Notes: a model not told the origin generated them from the sequence alone. Positions 34,734-46,436 are shown, counted from the stretch's first letter. The stretch is 64,000 nucleotides of DNA from Akebia trifoliata (GCA_017979445.1 CM030708.1:35158721-35222720); one strand, 5' to 3'. Program-made: numbers and translations.

Positions 34734-35131
34734 TACTTGAAGTTTTCTTACTTGAATTTGATTGGGTCATTTGAGATGACTTTGGATAATTCAGAAATAG
34801 ATTGAGGATTGGTGTGAAGAAGAAGATACTCAACTTCACCCATATCTCCTTTCAAACCAATAGTCTTGGAGCCATAGCCAATAGGATTAGGAGGCCCAGC
34901 TCTTTCCTTCTCCAAAATTGGTTTAGCAAAGAAGTTGATCCCTTCTTCTTCCATCCTATCTATTATCTCCATAGAGACACCATGGTTAACCACCTTAAAG
35001 AAACCATAGTCTTCACTTGCTTTCACAATGAGCTCTGATACTTGGGACCGTTTTTGCGAGAGATCGATGATCGGAAGACCGACGGCTAGGATTTTTTCAC
35101 TTACAATTGGTGTAGGAGAGACTAACACCAT
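32404..35131 (-). CDS. GA2ox: Gibberellin 2-oxidase (C19-GA type 2OG-Fe(II) dioxygenase)
   Basis: Exons 34752-35131, 33917-34292 and 32404-32673 encode 341 aa, typical for the family. The N-terminal DIOX_N region includes LPIIDLSQKRSQVSELIVKA and YGFFKVVNHGVSMEIIDRM. The catalytic jelly-roll follows. Iron ligands are His206 and Asp208 (GFGEHSD) and His264 (SVRHRA); the 2-oxoglutarate contact is Arg274-x-Ser276. NGRFKSVRHR and the closing YSLRLGDNRLDHF are typical of GA2ox enzymes that inactivate C19 gibberellins by 2-beta hydroxylation in the cytosol. All key residues are present. Intron 2 holds an intact family A MITE and intron 1 a (GT)n(GA)n tract. Which GA2ox paralogue it is needs a tree; another 2OG enzyme is unlikely. 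Confidence 0.95.
33282..33491. mobile_element. Hairpin MITE, family A, in GA2ox intron 2
   Basis: A 210-bp hairpin from CAATAATGATTTTTTGATT to AAAATCATGACTC, flanked by TTTCATATA (33273-33281) and TTTCGTATA (33492-33500), 8 of 9 identical. The core carries AAACCATAGATTC and AAAAAGATCTATGGTTT. Confidence 0.87.
34697..34733. repeat. (GT)n(GA)n microsatellite in GA2ox intron 1
   Basis: A run of GT followed directly by GA, about 37 bp, just inside the 5' end of the intron (donor GT at 34751-34750). It is likely length-polymorphic. Confidence 0.8.
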
Positions 35132-35337
35132 AGTTTTTTCTTTGAGCTAATCAAGAAAGGAAAGAGAAGAGAAGAGAAGAGTGGTTTGGGTTTGTGGAGA
35201 TTGTGGTGGTGAGTTGATGTGAATAAATAAGAAGTGAGAGTGAGAGATAGGAAGTTTGGAGATTCTTGGGAGATTTTTCTGTGGCATATTAAGGAATTGT
35301 TGACTACTAGACTTGGGTTTCCTTGTCGGCCAAAATT

Positions 35338-35450
35338 GTTGACTTTTGCTATTTGGGTTGATTTTTACTGATATTTTTTTTATAGAATTATTGACTTTTT
35401 CCTATTTGGGTTGATTTTTACTGATATTTTTTTATATAGAATTATGCGCA
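35338..35450. repeat. Short tandem duplication upstream of GA2ox
   Basis: A unit of about 52 bp containing CTATTTGGGTTGATTTTTAC and TATAGAATTAT occurs twice in a row, about 210 bp before the GA2ox ATG. Confidence 0.75.
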
Positions 35451-36427
35451 TTTAGACCCAATTTACTGCACTTAGTCAAAGAGCTGAAATATTCACATAT
35501 TTTCAATCAACAAAACATTGCACCTATATACATCATTGAATTGTGTGGGCAATACTTTTGATCCTTAACAAATATATGCCACACATGTACAATTATCCAA
35601 ATGTATTTAAGATATTAAAATAATAAATAAGAAGGGTTTATGGATTTTTATTTCTTTTTTTTTTTTTTTTTCAGACATGCTTACTTCATAACTTGGAAAA
35701 AATATTGATTTTTTCATATCCAGGATAATACATGTGTCAGATCGGGTCCAGCCATCCAGGTCTAATAAAGGGTACAAATTTGGTACCACTCCAATCCAAA
35801 CCCGACCCGATGACAACCATTAATGGACCCATGAGCTGAATAAATTAGGCATTTGGTCTATGGGCCCACCAAGAGGTGAATAAAAAATTATGGCACAAGT
35901 GCAGTGTTTTCAAGGGATTATCATAGGAGAAACCCTTACCTTACTAACATAGTGAGGGAAAAGACCTTACTAAACCTCATCAACCATCAAAAAGACATCG
36001 AAATGTACAAGACAAGATCTCGAGATTTGTTACCAATCTTAGCATAAAACATTTGGCTGCCCCTTATTAATGAAAACGTCGGTAGCATTCAATGAATTGG
36101 GGAAGGGAGTTGGTATGTGTGGTTCATATTTTTTTGACTTTTTATGTCCAACCACCAATGAAGTAGTGAAATGTGGGAAGAAAAATAAAAAGCAATCTAA
36201 GGGATCAGTTTCCCTTATTGTTTAAGTTCTTATCAGGTTTCTAAAAAAACACATAGTATAAATATTTTGGTCAAATGTTACACATTATATACAGGTAATT
36301 ATTTGATATTTTTGTATCCAGCAATAATTTGCAGCAAGGCATTTAATGTGCCAGCTGATTATCACATCATCACTTTCCATTTGATTATTTGGCAAGTAAT
36401 TCCCATTTGAATTATATAAATATTTTA

Positions 36428-36665
36428 TTTTAGGGTCACGAATTCAGTGACTTGTGGAAAAAACACATGATCCTAACCATTTAAATTTAATATGTAATGC
36501 TTGATAGTTAACATCAAGAAAAATATCTCTAAGATGTACTTTTCAAAAACAAAAGAAAAAGTATCTCCGAGATGTGTGTTTTCAAGATACCTATAAATCT
36601 CAATCATTGGATTTTGTTCTTACATGGTCAGAATCATGTGTTCTCTCATGAGTCACCGGGTAATC
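36428..36665. mobile_element. Hairpin element, family I
   Basis: Left arm GTGACTTGTGGAAAAAACAC and ATGATCCTAACC face right arm GAATCATGTGTTCTCTCATG and AGTCAC. The same arms occur at 46484-46711, and one arm at about 32985-33045. Ends approximate. Confidence 0.5.
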
Positions 36666-37878
36666 ATTTATTTTGATGGATGAATCAATCAATCAATCAA
36701 TCCTCAATTTTCACCTTAGAATATAGGAAAAATTTACCTATGAACACTCAAGTAGGGATTTCTTTCTGAATACCCCTAATTTTGTGTTGTTTCTTGATGG
36801 CTCAATTAGCAAATTTTTTTTTGTTAATTGAAAAAAAAAAACCTTTTTTTTCTTTCTTAATGCCCACTCATCCCTGACGTTCAATTATTGAGATCGACAT
36901 TATATCACCATCTAGATAAATTATTATAAATTATAATAGTTAATTAATTATCAATTGAAGTGAGGAGGCAAAGAAAGAAAAAGAAAATTACCAATTGATT
37001 GTTGAAATTCTGCCCAAAAAACTCGGTGTGCATTTATAAACACATCCCTATCATACGGTCTATTAATTAATTTCTCCTAAAATATGGGATATATATTTGA
37101 TTTGGATTGGACGGCTTGTTTTGATCAGAAGGAGAGAGTTGGAGAAGAGAATGGCACAAAGTGTTAAACTTGAACTAAATGCAAAAGTGGGATGAGAAAA
37201 CGAGTTGATAACATAATAAAATTTTGAATACAAATAATAAAATTTTGAATATAATTTGAATATTTTATATAAATAATTAAATAAGTAAAAAAATAAAATT
37301 AGATTTTTCAAAAAAAAAATTATTTTTCATTTTTATTTTTATTTTATTTCTCCTAGAATGAGGGGAGAAAAGGGCATTTATGGATTGAGGAGTAAGAGAA
37401 TCTTAACATGAAAAGTAAGACAAAAAGGGGTTTAAGTGAAGAAAAATGAATAAATTATCTTGAATAAAAATTGGAAATTATTGGAGGTACTACAATGTAA
37501 CACGGAAATATCACTTTCCCTTCATTGATGTTAGGGACATTTGTGGAGATGACAGCTATGTCTAAGTCTACCTAGAGAAAATGGTTGTTCAGAGTAGGCC
37601 CATTTAGAGTTGGGTTTCTTAGGATGTTGTAGGTATGTCAAAGTAAGGAACTCTTTCCAACATGCAAACTCAGCTTCCGCTAATTAGGGGAACTGGTGGG
37701 TCACTCAATGCTACTAGTTCACAATTCATGAACGGTTTGTATTACTGCACGTGAAAATGCATGGCAAATGGCATTAAGGCTGGAAATGGGTCAGATGATA
37801 TCTGCTTGTCTAACTCATCCTACCCAATACCCAAGTTATTTGATATGATTTAAAAAAAAAAAAAAAAATGAACTGTTA

Positions 37879-38024
37879 TTTTTTGACTTGAGCATTTTCA
37901 CTCATTCTGACATGACAAGGTACAAAACTGTTGATTGGTTTTTTCGAGATGTTTACAAGAAATCAATGAAGGATTTTGTACTTTTGTCCTGTCTAACTGA
38001 GTGAAAATACTCGAGTCAAAAAAT
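37879..38024. mobile_element. Hairpin element with A-like core
   Basis: Left arm TTTTTTGACTTGAGCATTTT pairs with right arm AAAATACTCGAGTCAAAAAA. Inner arms TGACATGACAAGGTACAAAA and TTTTGTACTTTTGTCCTGTC pair as well. The centre contains TTGATTGG and CAATGA words that loosely resemble the family A core. Confidence 0.6.
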
Positions 38025-38189
38025 TATTGACAAAAAAATTTATCTGATTAAAAATTCAAGTAAATTTATCTGTAATTTTGATTCGAATATTTTGAAGGTT
38101 GGAAATAGATATGTGTCTTATCCAACAAATATCCAAGTTTAATATGGTAAATTCACTATAAAAATATATATAATCCCAACTTAAGGTTT

Positions 38190-38535
38190 TTCCATCATCT
38201 TCACAATGACGTATATATATTCGACTTGGACATCAATTTGAAATTTGGATACAGACCAGACATGGATACCCTTAAACTTTTTTATTGATTTCATCTTTAG
38301 GTAGTCATTTTCGAGACACTTTCAGACAGTCTTTTCTGCTGGTTTCATCTTTAAGTTCCATCATCTTCACAATGATGTATATATATCTGACTTGGATATC
38401 CATTTTAAATTTAAATACAAGTTGGATATGGACTAGACATGGATACCCTTAAACTTTTTTATTGATTTCATCTTTAGGTAGTCATTTTCGAGACACTTTC
38501 AGATAGTCTTTTCTGATGGCTTCATCTTTAAGTGG
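38190..38535. repeat. Tandem duplication of about 175 bp
   Basis: Two adjacent copies share CATCATCTTCACAATGA, GACATGGATACCCTTAAAC and GGTAGTCATTTTCGAGACAC in the same order. Differences are few, so the duplication is fairly recent. No coding role is seen. Confidence 0.8.
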
Positions 38536-39794
38536 TCATTTTCAGGACGATAATCAAGTGTCCGAGCCCATACTCAACTTGATGCCAACTTTGATACGAG
38601 TACTATGGGTAGAAGTCACCCTCGAAAATTGATTTGTAAGGAGAGGGAGTCCATGAGCTCGTATACACATTACCCAGGCCCTTACTTGGGCGATGTGACA
38701 AATAGATTGTAACATTATGATTGATTGGTAAGAATACCATCTCTATCATATGATGCCTCTAATGCCGAACAAGATTTAAAAATACTATATAGTCAGTCTC
38801 TATTTATGGCTGGGAAATTTTGTAGAACCCCGTTGTGTTTTGGTGAAAATTACAAATGCCCTTATATTTTCAAATTGGCATTTTGTCTATGAGTCCACTA
38901 AGAGGTGAGTAAAAAAATATGCCACTAGAGAGGCATTTTGAGAGAGATAACATAAAATATTTTATTGATAGAAAAATCAATCCAAGATTTCACAGAATCT
39001 CATATTGACTAAAGTGCATGTGTAGTGTATCTCTAATTTACAAAATTATCTTGATTAGACTTCATCATCTAGGATTCTATGAAATCTCGAATTTACTTTT
39101 GTGTGAGTAAAAATCTCTTATATATTTTTGTGCCACTCAATAGTAAAATGGTAGGTTGCATTTAATGAATTGGGGGAGGAGAATGAAGGGGAGGTGTGAA
39201 GTGGGGGAGGGTTGGATCCAATGTTTTCTTTGTGGGTTTGTGTCCCCAAACACTACCACTGTAGGAGTGAAATGTGAGAAGAAACATAAAGGCTATTTAA
39301 GGGGTTAAGTTTCCTTTTTGAATACAATGAGAAATGGATAAGGGGGAGGTGTGAGGTGGGGGAGGGTTGGATCTAATCTTTTTTGTGTCTTGTGTCCCCG
39401 AACACCACCACTGTAATAGGAGTGAAATGTTACTAAAATATTTGGTGATGAAAGCTAAACCTTCCTAATGAAACGGTTGCATATGGTCGGTTGAACCTTT
39501 TAGAGTTAGGTTTCTTATTAGATGGTGAAGGTTGGCCTAAAAACGGAAACTCATTCCAGCATGACTCACATGCTGACTGGTCCCTATCGTTTGGTTTCAG
39601 GACTAGTCCCATTCCACGATAAGAAGTTGGAAATGTAAGGTTTACAGCGAATTTCTTAATTTTGGGGGAGAAATTTTAAATTAGTGACTTGATTTGAGGA
39701 CAGCTGTACGCTTAACGGATGACACGTGGTTTGTGAGTCCCATTTTGCATTCTGTTTAGCGTTGAAGAGCTTAAAAGATTGATTGATATTTTAT

Positions 39795-39978
39795 GGGTCT
39801 TGTTAAGGTGTGCTCTTAGGGCACTCGTTAAAGTACAATAACTACACTTTGAAAATTGGAATCTGAGGGCATTTTGAATATGAAAACAAAATTTTAAGGA
39901 CATTTTCTAAACAAAATCCAATTCCCAAAGTGTATTTATTGCACACTTTAACGCGTGCCCACCGGCAGGCACAAATCC
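39795..39978. mobile_element. Hairpin MITE, family B
   Basis: A 184-bp element from GGGTCTTGTTAAGGTG to GGCAGGCACAAATCC with a perfect 9-bp duplication ATATTTTAT (39786-39794 and 39979-39987). Internal arms AAAGTACAATAACTACAC and AAGTGTATTTATTGCACAC pair. Confidence 0.87.
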
Positions 39979-40058
39979 ATATTTTATAGAAAATTTGAAC
40001 AGGATTTTTTACTAGTAGAAAATGCTGGAACTTTGAGTTCTACAAAAGTTTAATAATA

Positions 40059-40474
40059 GAGTCGTACTAGGGTGACATTGGGATTTACTGCGATTCTCAC
40101 ATTTCTGATGTGGGGTTCGCACATCAAGGTTACAAAACTCGTCCGAGACCAAGACACATCGCCCCAATCATCTTAGTATCAAGCATGGACGAGATGGATG
40201 TACAAGACATTTTTTCAGACAAGATTTAAAACTCCACGTTCTTTTTTCTCATTTTTTAACGATGTCTCAAACATATCGAAAAACTCATCCGAGACGGCTC
40301 AGTATCTGGCATGGATGAGATAAGACGCAAAATCAAGTTTTAAAGCCATGGCGCACATAACCGTAAATGTGGTTCCTCGAGATACAAGTAAAATAAGCAT
40401 CTATGGTTATGTGTACACCTCCACGTCTGTAATGTGAGAATTGCAATAAATCCAATGTCACCCCAGCATTAGTG
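40059..40474. mobile_element. Family A-core hairpin split by a family C MITE
   Basis: The outer element starts GAGTCGTACTAGGGTGACAT and ends ATGTCACCCCAGCATTAGTG. It is flanked by a perfect 9-bp duplication TTAATAATA (40050-40058 and 40475-40483). Arms GCGATTCTCACATTTCTGA and its near complement pair. The right core AAAATAAGCATCTATGGTTA is present; the left core region is broken by the inserted element. Without the insertion it is about 180 bp. Confidence 0.82.
40125..40350. mobile_element. Hairpin MITE, family C, nested in a family A-core element
   Basis: Runs from CAAGGTTACAAAACTCGTCC to CAAGTTTTAAAGCCATG. The flanks TCGCACAT (40117-40124) and GCGCACAT (40351-40358) match at 7 of 8. The outer element resumes directly after the duplication, so this is the later insertion. 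Confidence 0.83.
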
Positions 40475-40640
40475 TTAATAATACTAGGCTGGAAACGATG
40501 GATTCAGACTTGCATGAATTAAAAAATTTTATAATGGACGAAAGAGTTTTGGAAGAAAAACTGTGATGATTTTTAGATAGAAAAACAAATGTTTTTGGGC
40601 TAAAGGTTGAAGATGACATTTTAGTTATGAACCTTGCTAC

Positions 40641-40880
40641 AATGACTTGAAATAACACCTAATGGTTCTGATTAATTGTATCAATTAGGCGCACAAAACA
40701 AAATTTTCCTCTATAAAATTGAGCTGCTCCACCCATGACTCAATTATAAAGTAGCAATTGGGTGTGCAGAGAACTATTGATTGTCCTCAAGAGTCCAACA
40801 CTACTGTCTCGGGAAAAAGCATCTATGATTTTATGACATATGCACAGGAGTGCTACTTCAAGTGTTATTTCAAATTCACA
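40641..40880. mobile_element. Hairpin element with A-like core
   Basis: Terminal arms GACTTGAAATAACACC and AGTGTTATTTCAAATTC pair. The centre has AGAACTATTGATTGTCC and GGGAAAAAGCATCTATGATT. Ends approximate, no target duplication confirmed. Confidence 0.55.
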
Positions 40881-41869
40881 TTAGCATAAAGAGAAAACTG
40901 ACGTAATAACTGGTGTGGCATGCATGCAAGACTTCACATAAACTTAATTCACCCATTTATTGTACAAAGCCCCTCCCGTGCACCTGTTATATTAATGAAA
41001 TGGTTGATTGCATTCAATTCGTTGAGGTAGTAAAATGTGGGAAGCAACTTAGGGGAGTTGTATGAGACAATGAGTTTGGAGGTTGTAGGAATGGCAAAGC
41101 TAGTTTGCATATGAACCGTCATCAAAGTACTGTCATATATATGGCCCATTAAAAAAAAACTGAAATAAGGGACTATTCTCTTGTATTTAGTGTCATACAA
41201 CCCATCTAAAAGGTCACTTGCCCTTGTCAAGGAAAATGCGCACTCATACCCAAGGCTTGGATCTGCAATCTAGTAGGTCAAAGGCCTTTTGAGCATTAAC
41301 ATCAGTTCAAATCAAAAACCCTAAAGCCCTTTTATTAATCCTAAGTCACCCTAAAATTATATTTGAATCTAAGCTGTGGTTATTTTAAGAAAATATAAAT
41401 TTTGATGATATTTATTGCTCATCTTTGCATCTGTGATTTTAAATCTGTCCATTCTAAAGCCGATTCAGGGTGAGTAACCTATTCAGATAAAGATATGATC
41501 AGATTTTAACAGAAGTATCAAAGAAGTAGCATTCAACAGCACCATCTGTGTTTAATATTGAAGAAAGATACAAGAATACCTTCTCCCTTCAAATAACAAT
41601 GGACTGAGACTAACATTGAAATACAATATATTGACCTCTTTGAGGTCGTGTTTCTCTTATATTGACACCCAAGTCGCCTCAGAGAACATGGAAAAGGTTG
41701 TCTAATTGCATACCCAAAAAAAATTGACGATCGCAAAAATAACATTTTCCTGCAGTTCTGAAGGATAGAGAACAAGCAAAATTGAATGAGATGTCATGTA
41801 CCTATGGAGTAGAGCACCCATGCCGCCATGTGTTTAATAGATTTGACTCCAATAGAGCAGAAACAAACG

Positions 41870-44800
41870 TCATGCTTGCTTTACAGATAATCTCTCTATC
41901 AATAGAGCAGAAACAAAACAAAACAAATCAGCTAACAAAATTTAAAATGGCAAATTGAGAATAACTTATACTTTCTGAATCATAAGATGCCAAATGCATG
42001 GAAGCTAATTGGATTGTTCAACATCTTTTTTCTTTAAGAAGGATGAATGTGTAAGCCTTGAAGCACAATATCAGAAATTATGGCACACAGACACTGAGTC
42101 AATGAGCCTGAATTGCCAGTAACTGTTAGAAGAAACTCAGACTTCTGTGGATAAATCTAGATCCTATAATCCCACACCCTTGGGGAACTTTAAAACATTG
42201 TAGGGAATCTGGGTTGTTTTGGGACTATCCAAAATAAGGGAATAAATCAGACGTTAATTTTGAGATGAGAGATTTCTTATTTGGAGATCAATAAATGGTC
42301 AATGCCAACCTCGTGTGTGCACCACGTATTCTGATATTGTGCCAACGAACAGTCATTTCTTCTCGATAAAATTCATACTCTACCAGTGTTTAAGGATGAG
42401 TTGGGATAGAAACAAATTTGTAAGTAATTCAATCTTAAAAAAGATAACAAAATAAAAACGTACTTATCAGCTCATAAGTAACAATCATAGAGGTCCCATA
42501 GAGTGACATATTTAAAAAACGGGGTCCGAACCCTCTATAGAAGCCTCTCCACCCATCTTCACTAATGAGTTTCTTCGTCGTCTTGATAACAGATGGTCTT
42601 CCAACACCATAATTATCCATGACCTACAATTTTGAGAGAAAAACAATTGATTATAAAAGATAATTTATTAGCATTGTTTTACACTTGCCACGAGCCAAAC
42701 CAACAAATAGGAACAGGGTAAAGAACTTAGTTGTGCAGTTTCATTGCGGCCAATAGGCGTAGCAACTCTTGAATTTATTGTAAGAATTAAAAGAAAACTA
42801 ATAAAAAAGAAGATAATACCAAAATGTCATTCACCTGTAGCCGTGTCTTTATCGTGTCTATAGGGGTAGTAATAACTGAAGAACAAGCACCAGCCACCAT
42901 TCCCGCCGTAGCCTGAACAATCACCATCTCCATATGAGATGGTCTCTTTTCCACATGATTTTCATACCCCAAGCTCCTAAAATCCCAAAGAAAAAAAATT
43001 CACTTATGTGTGTTAGCCTAACAATCCAAGAACATAACAACAAAACTTTTCAGATTACTGGATTGCTTAGCCATACATACCTCCAAATGATGTGTTGAGC
43101 AGAACCATAGGCACCCCACCAAAGTGCTGATGCTGGCGTTTGAGTCACTGCTGTTAATCCAAACCCTCTATACAAACCACGAAAACCCTCAACCCTGACC
43201 ACTTTACGGACTACATCAAATGGCCCATTACAGAACGTAGTCCCCGGTAGGCCTTGGACCATTAGCCTCTGGCAAATCTGAGAAAAAATGCCATACAATT
43301 AATAGACTAATAGCATGCACTGCTTGACCTTCTATGGTTCTAAAAATATTGCAACAACTACATTGACTTTAGCAAAGGAAATTTTAATTGCCAGATCGTC
43401 GATTGTGGCTCAAGATAGTCTTTTACATTCTCTAATTGAAGAAGAACAAAGAAGCAAGAATAGTGGACTTACCACATCCAAAGGCACATAGTACGCACAA
43501 GAGGCTAGATTTGACAGCATGCCTGCCACCCCATTTGCAATACCAATCCGTGTGGTTTCAGGCATACCAAAATCTTCAGTGTACTTTAGCATTGTATCTT
43601 TTGATACTTCGAGTGATGTCAAGGCTAAGACCCTACCCGGCAATGACCCAATAGCTGCTGTACCAAAACCTCTGAAAATACCAGGGATACCGTCAGTTTT
43701 CAATATATGTCTAAATACTGACATTCCATGCATGTGGGAAATCCCGGATCCATCAACTTGCATTCTTGTCTTTACAACTGCTGTTGGATGTAGTAGGGCC
43801 GATTGAGCAGTAAAGAGGAAAGCTCCAATGACATGGAACTTTGTCTTGTCCAACCTTAAGAGGTTCAAGAAAGTAAGAGTTAGTTCCAGCATTAGTTTTA
43901 AACAAATAAAAAAGCATACTCGTATTTATAAATCACATACTCAATGCTAAACAATAGATAGAAAAGAAAAAAATGTAATCCAATTATGAAGGAAATTAAA
44001 AATAAAATAAAAAAAGCTATTATTAGTAAATTCTATAAAGCAAGGGTTAAGCTAGCGAAATAGTGAAGTGTAGCAATCATCCTCGTCCTATCACATCATC
44101 ATTCCACTGCCCAAATACAAAGGTGCAAGTCTGAGATACATTTTTATAAATATCCCCATCCATATTAATGTTAAGGGAATGACAGAATCTCAGGAGGAGC
44201 ACTATATAGAAGGTATTATGACTGCAGGTAACAGGCCCATTAGTCTCACTATGGACAATATTTTCTAGTCATTCTTCCTTAAATAGAGTGCATGTTGCAG
44301 AGTGTAATCTTGAACATTCAATATGCTTGCCTCTCCTGAAAACAAAACAACATTTCCCACAAAGCAGGGAAGAAAGCAGTATTGGGTAGAACATAAAAGT
44401 ATTTCCAGAGTATCATCTTCATTTCTTATTAGAAGTAGTCGACCTACGTGTGAAATCTATGGACCTATCTCTCATTGGATTCAAAAATCAATTGAGTGCT
44501 ATTTTCGATTCAACAATATCACTTTGTTCTAGGAAAATTAACCCTTCCGATTATCACCAGAAGCCAAGAAAGTTTGGGTGGAAAAAGAATCGACCAAGAT
44601 TCCAACAGATTCATCAGATGACGGTTTCTCCTAAGTATCTGGGGTGCCCAACATGGTGAGCATCCTTCCTAAGCACAATAGGTGGTGTATTATCGCAGTG
44701 GTGCTATTAAAGTAAGATTTGAGATCATGGTTTTAAATCTCGTCCCATACATCTCGGTATCGTCCACCAATGAGACAGATAGACAAGTCAAACATATGGG

Positions 44801-45528
44801 ATGAGATTTAAAACCACGGTTTATGTTTGCCATTGTTGAATGAGACGACTCAAATGTATCAGAAAACTCATCTGAGACGACTCGGTCGTTCATGGAGAAG
44901 ACAAGACGTCAAAACGAGTTTTAAACCCATGATTGAGATGAATGCTTTAACATCATGGAGAACTAAATAAAGAAGTCAAGAAAATTCAACTTAGTTCCTC
45001 CATGGAGTGATTAGGCTATGATCTTCTTGATGTCCTTTAATGAAATTTGACAACTATTTTTCTTGTTTCAATCATGAAGCTTGTGTTCCCAATTTAAATA
45101 CTTATCCATATTTCTCAATTTCACAAAACCTATAATTTCAAAATTGTAGAGATCATGGTCTTGGTTCATCACACATTGAACCAAGCCCAAGGGCTTGGTG
45201 ATACAGTGAAAAAATTGCAAAATATATATATACAGAAAGAATATAAACCACAACACGAAATCTTTGAAGATTGATACAAACCCATCATCTTAAAACTGCA
45301 AATTTATTGAAAGATCCACTAAACAGATGAAGATCAAAGCAAACATGATGAAACACAAAGCAAAACCAACATGAATAAATATTTCTGGAAATAGTCAACT
45401 TAGCAGCTCTGCTCAACAAAATTAAAACTTGTAGAGCAAATGTGCAAGAAAGCCAACCTGTCCCAGTTGATGTCGGTGTCTGATAGAGACAACTGTGGTG
45501 TTGGAACCTCAACAGCTTCAACAGCCAT
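41870..45528 (-). CDS. Mitochondrial carrier family (SLC25) protein, At5g26200-like
   Basis: Six exons (45458-45528, 43473-43854, 43081-43277, 42835-42976, 42464-42623, 41870-41895) encode 325 aa. Three carrier repeats are visible. Each should start with a PxD/ExxK/R signature: repeat 1 has a degenerate PTAVVKTRM (residues 47-55), repeat 2 PLDVICQRL (148-156) and repeat 3 the canonical PIDTIKTRL (255-263). Repeats are followed by GIPGIFRGFG, GFRGLYRGFG and GWRGFYRGFG loops. Members are inner-membrane transporters with six helices; the substrate of this plant subgroup is not known to me. The last exon is only 26 bp (8 codons) and was placed because it restores the KRLS ending. Intron 1 carries a family C MITE. 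Family assignment is very secure. Confidence 0.93.
44726..44931. mobile_element. Hairpin MITE, family C, in carrier intron 1
   Basis: A 206-bp element from CATGGTTTTAAATCTCGTC to GAGTTTTAAACCCATG. Flanks TTTGAGAT (44718-44725) and ATTGAGAT (44932-44939) match at 7 of 8. Confidence 0.85.
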
Positions 45529-45888
45529 CGATTTCCCACCAGTTCTGGCGTTGGATTTCAAAAAATGGTTTTGAATGATTGAGCAGCTCCGCTAAATTTA
45601 GCGGCGATTTAGGGGAAAAATGTTCAGAAACGAAGAAGGTTCGAGTTTCAAGTTTCAACCTTTTTGAGTAAATTTAAAAGACAAATGCAACCGCCCGCCC
45701 TACTTCTAAGGTCAAGTGGGTTTTGGGCTTTGGACTGTGGGCTGTGGGCAACAACGATGGGATATTGGGATCTCCTCAATTTATCAGCAAATTCTCCATC
45801 AAAATCTCGTTCAAAGATCACGTTGTTTTAAAACTCGGAAAGACGACACTCACGCGACGTGTGTCGTATGTCGGCGTGAGCAAGACAA

Positions 45889-46297
45889 ATGAGAGATTCT
45901 ATTGCCACACCAACTTATGTTAATGCCATCTCAATTCATATGTGAATAGAATTTTTCCCTAAAAGACGCAACTAATGTTCAAATTCCCGTTTAATTCCCA
46001 AAACATGTTTTTTTCAGTAAATCCGTCACTTTCATAATCAACGATTTCGTTGATAAATTACTAACGAGATTGTTAATAAGGCAATACTGTTGATATTTTA
46101 TCAACGAATTTGTAGATTATAAAAGTGACGAATTCATTTTAAAAATATGTTTTGAGAATTAAAATGACCAATCTATCAAAATCAGAATTTCGTCATATTT
46201 TGCATGAAATGGGGATTCACCATATGTAAATCACCAAGGATTAGCACACATCTTGGGGTAGTATTGGCAAAAGTTGGTGTGACAATAACAGCTCTCG
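45889..46297. mobile_element. Hairpin element, family G (about 410 bp)
   Basis: The left end GAGAGATTCTATTGCCACAC and right end GTGTGACAATAACAGCTCTC are inverted repeats of about 37 bp. An inner pair (AATCCGTCACTTTCATAATC and GATTATAAAAGTGACGAATT) makes a second stem. A short relative is at 1524-1646. It lies about 360 bp upstream of the carrier start codon. Confidence 0.65.
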
Positions 46298-46333
46298 ATC
46301 AAATAAACATATTGAATTTATGGAGCTTTTATA

Positions 46334-46436
46334 AACACACTAACTTTTACTTATAACACTTCCTCAATATGTATTAATATATAAAACCAACGAATTTCAA
46401 AATGATTAGTGTGTTGTAAGTAAAAGTTAGTGTCCC
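46334..46436. mobile_element. Small hairpin, family H
   Basis: CACTAACTTTTACTTATAAC and GTTGTAAGTAAAAGTTAGTG are inverted over about 25 bp, with a loop of about 50 bp. It is either a very short MITE or a chance inverted repeat. Single copy. Confidence 0.45.

Noticed and set aside
37063..37311. 82-codon minus frame rich in Leu, Tyr and Phe.
   Set aside because: Composition-driven frame in AT-rich DNA with short direct repeats (TTTTGAATA). No domain.
41533..41775. Open frame that could be read as the last carrier exon (KRLGCQYK.. with acceptor at 41678).
   Set aside because: With the donor at 42464 the phase gives SDLGV.. rather than KRL. The 26-bp exon at 41870-41895 keeps phase, gives KRLSVKQA and stops as the family does.
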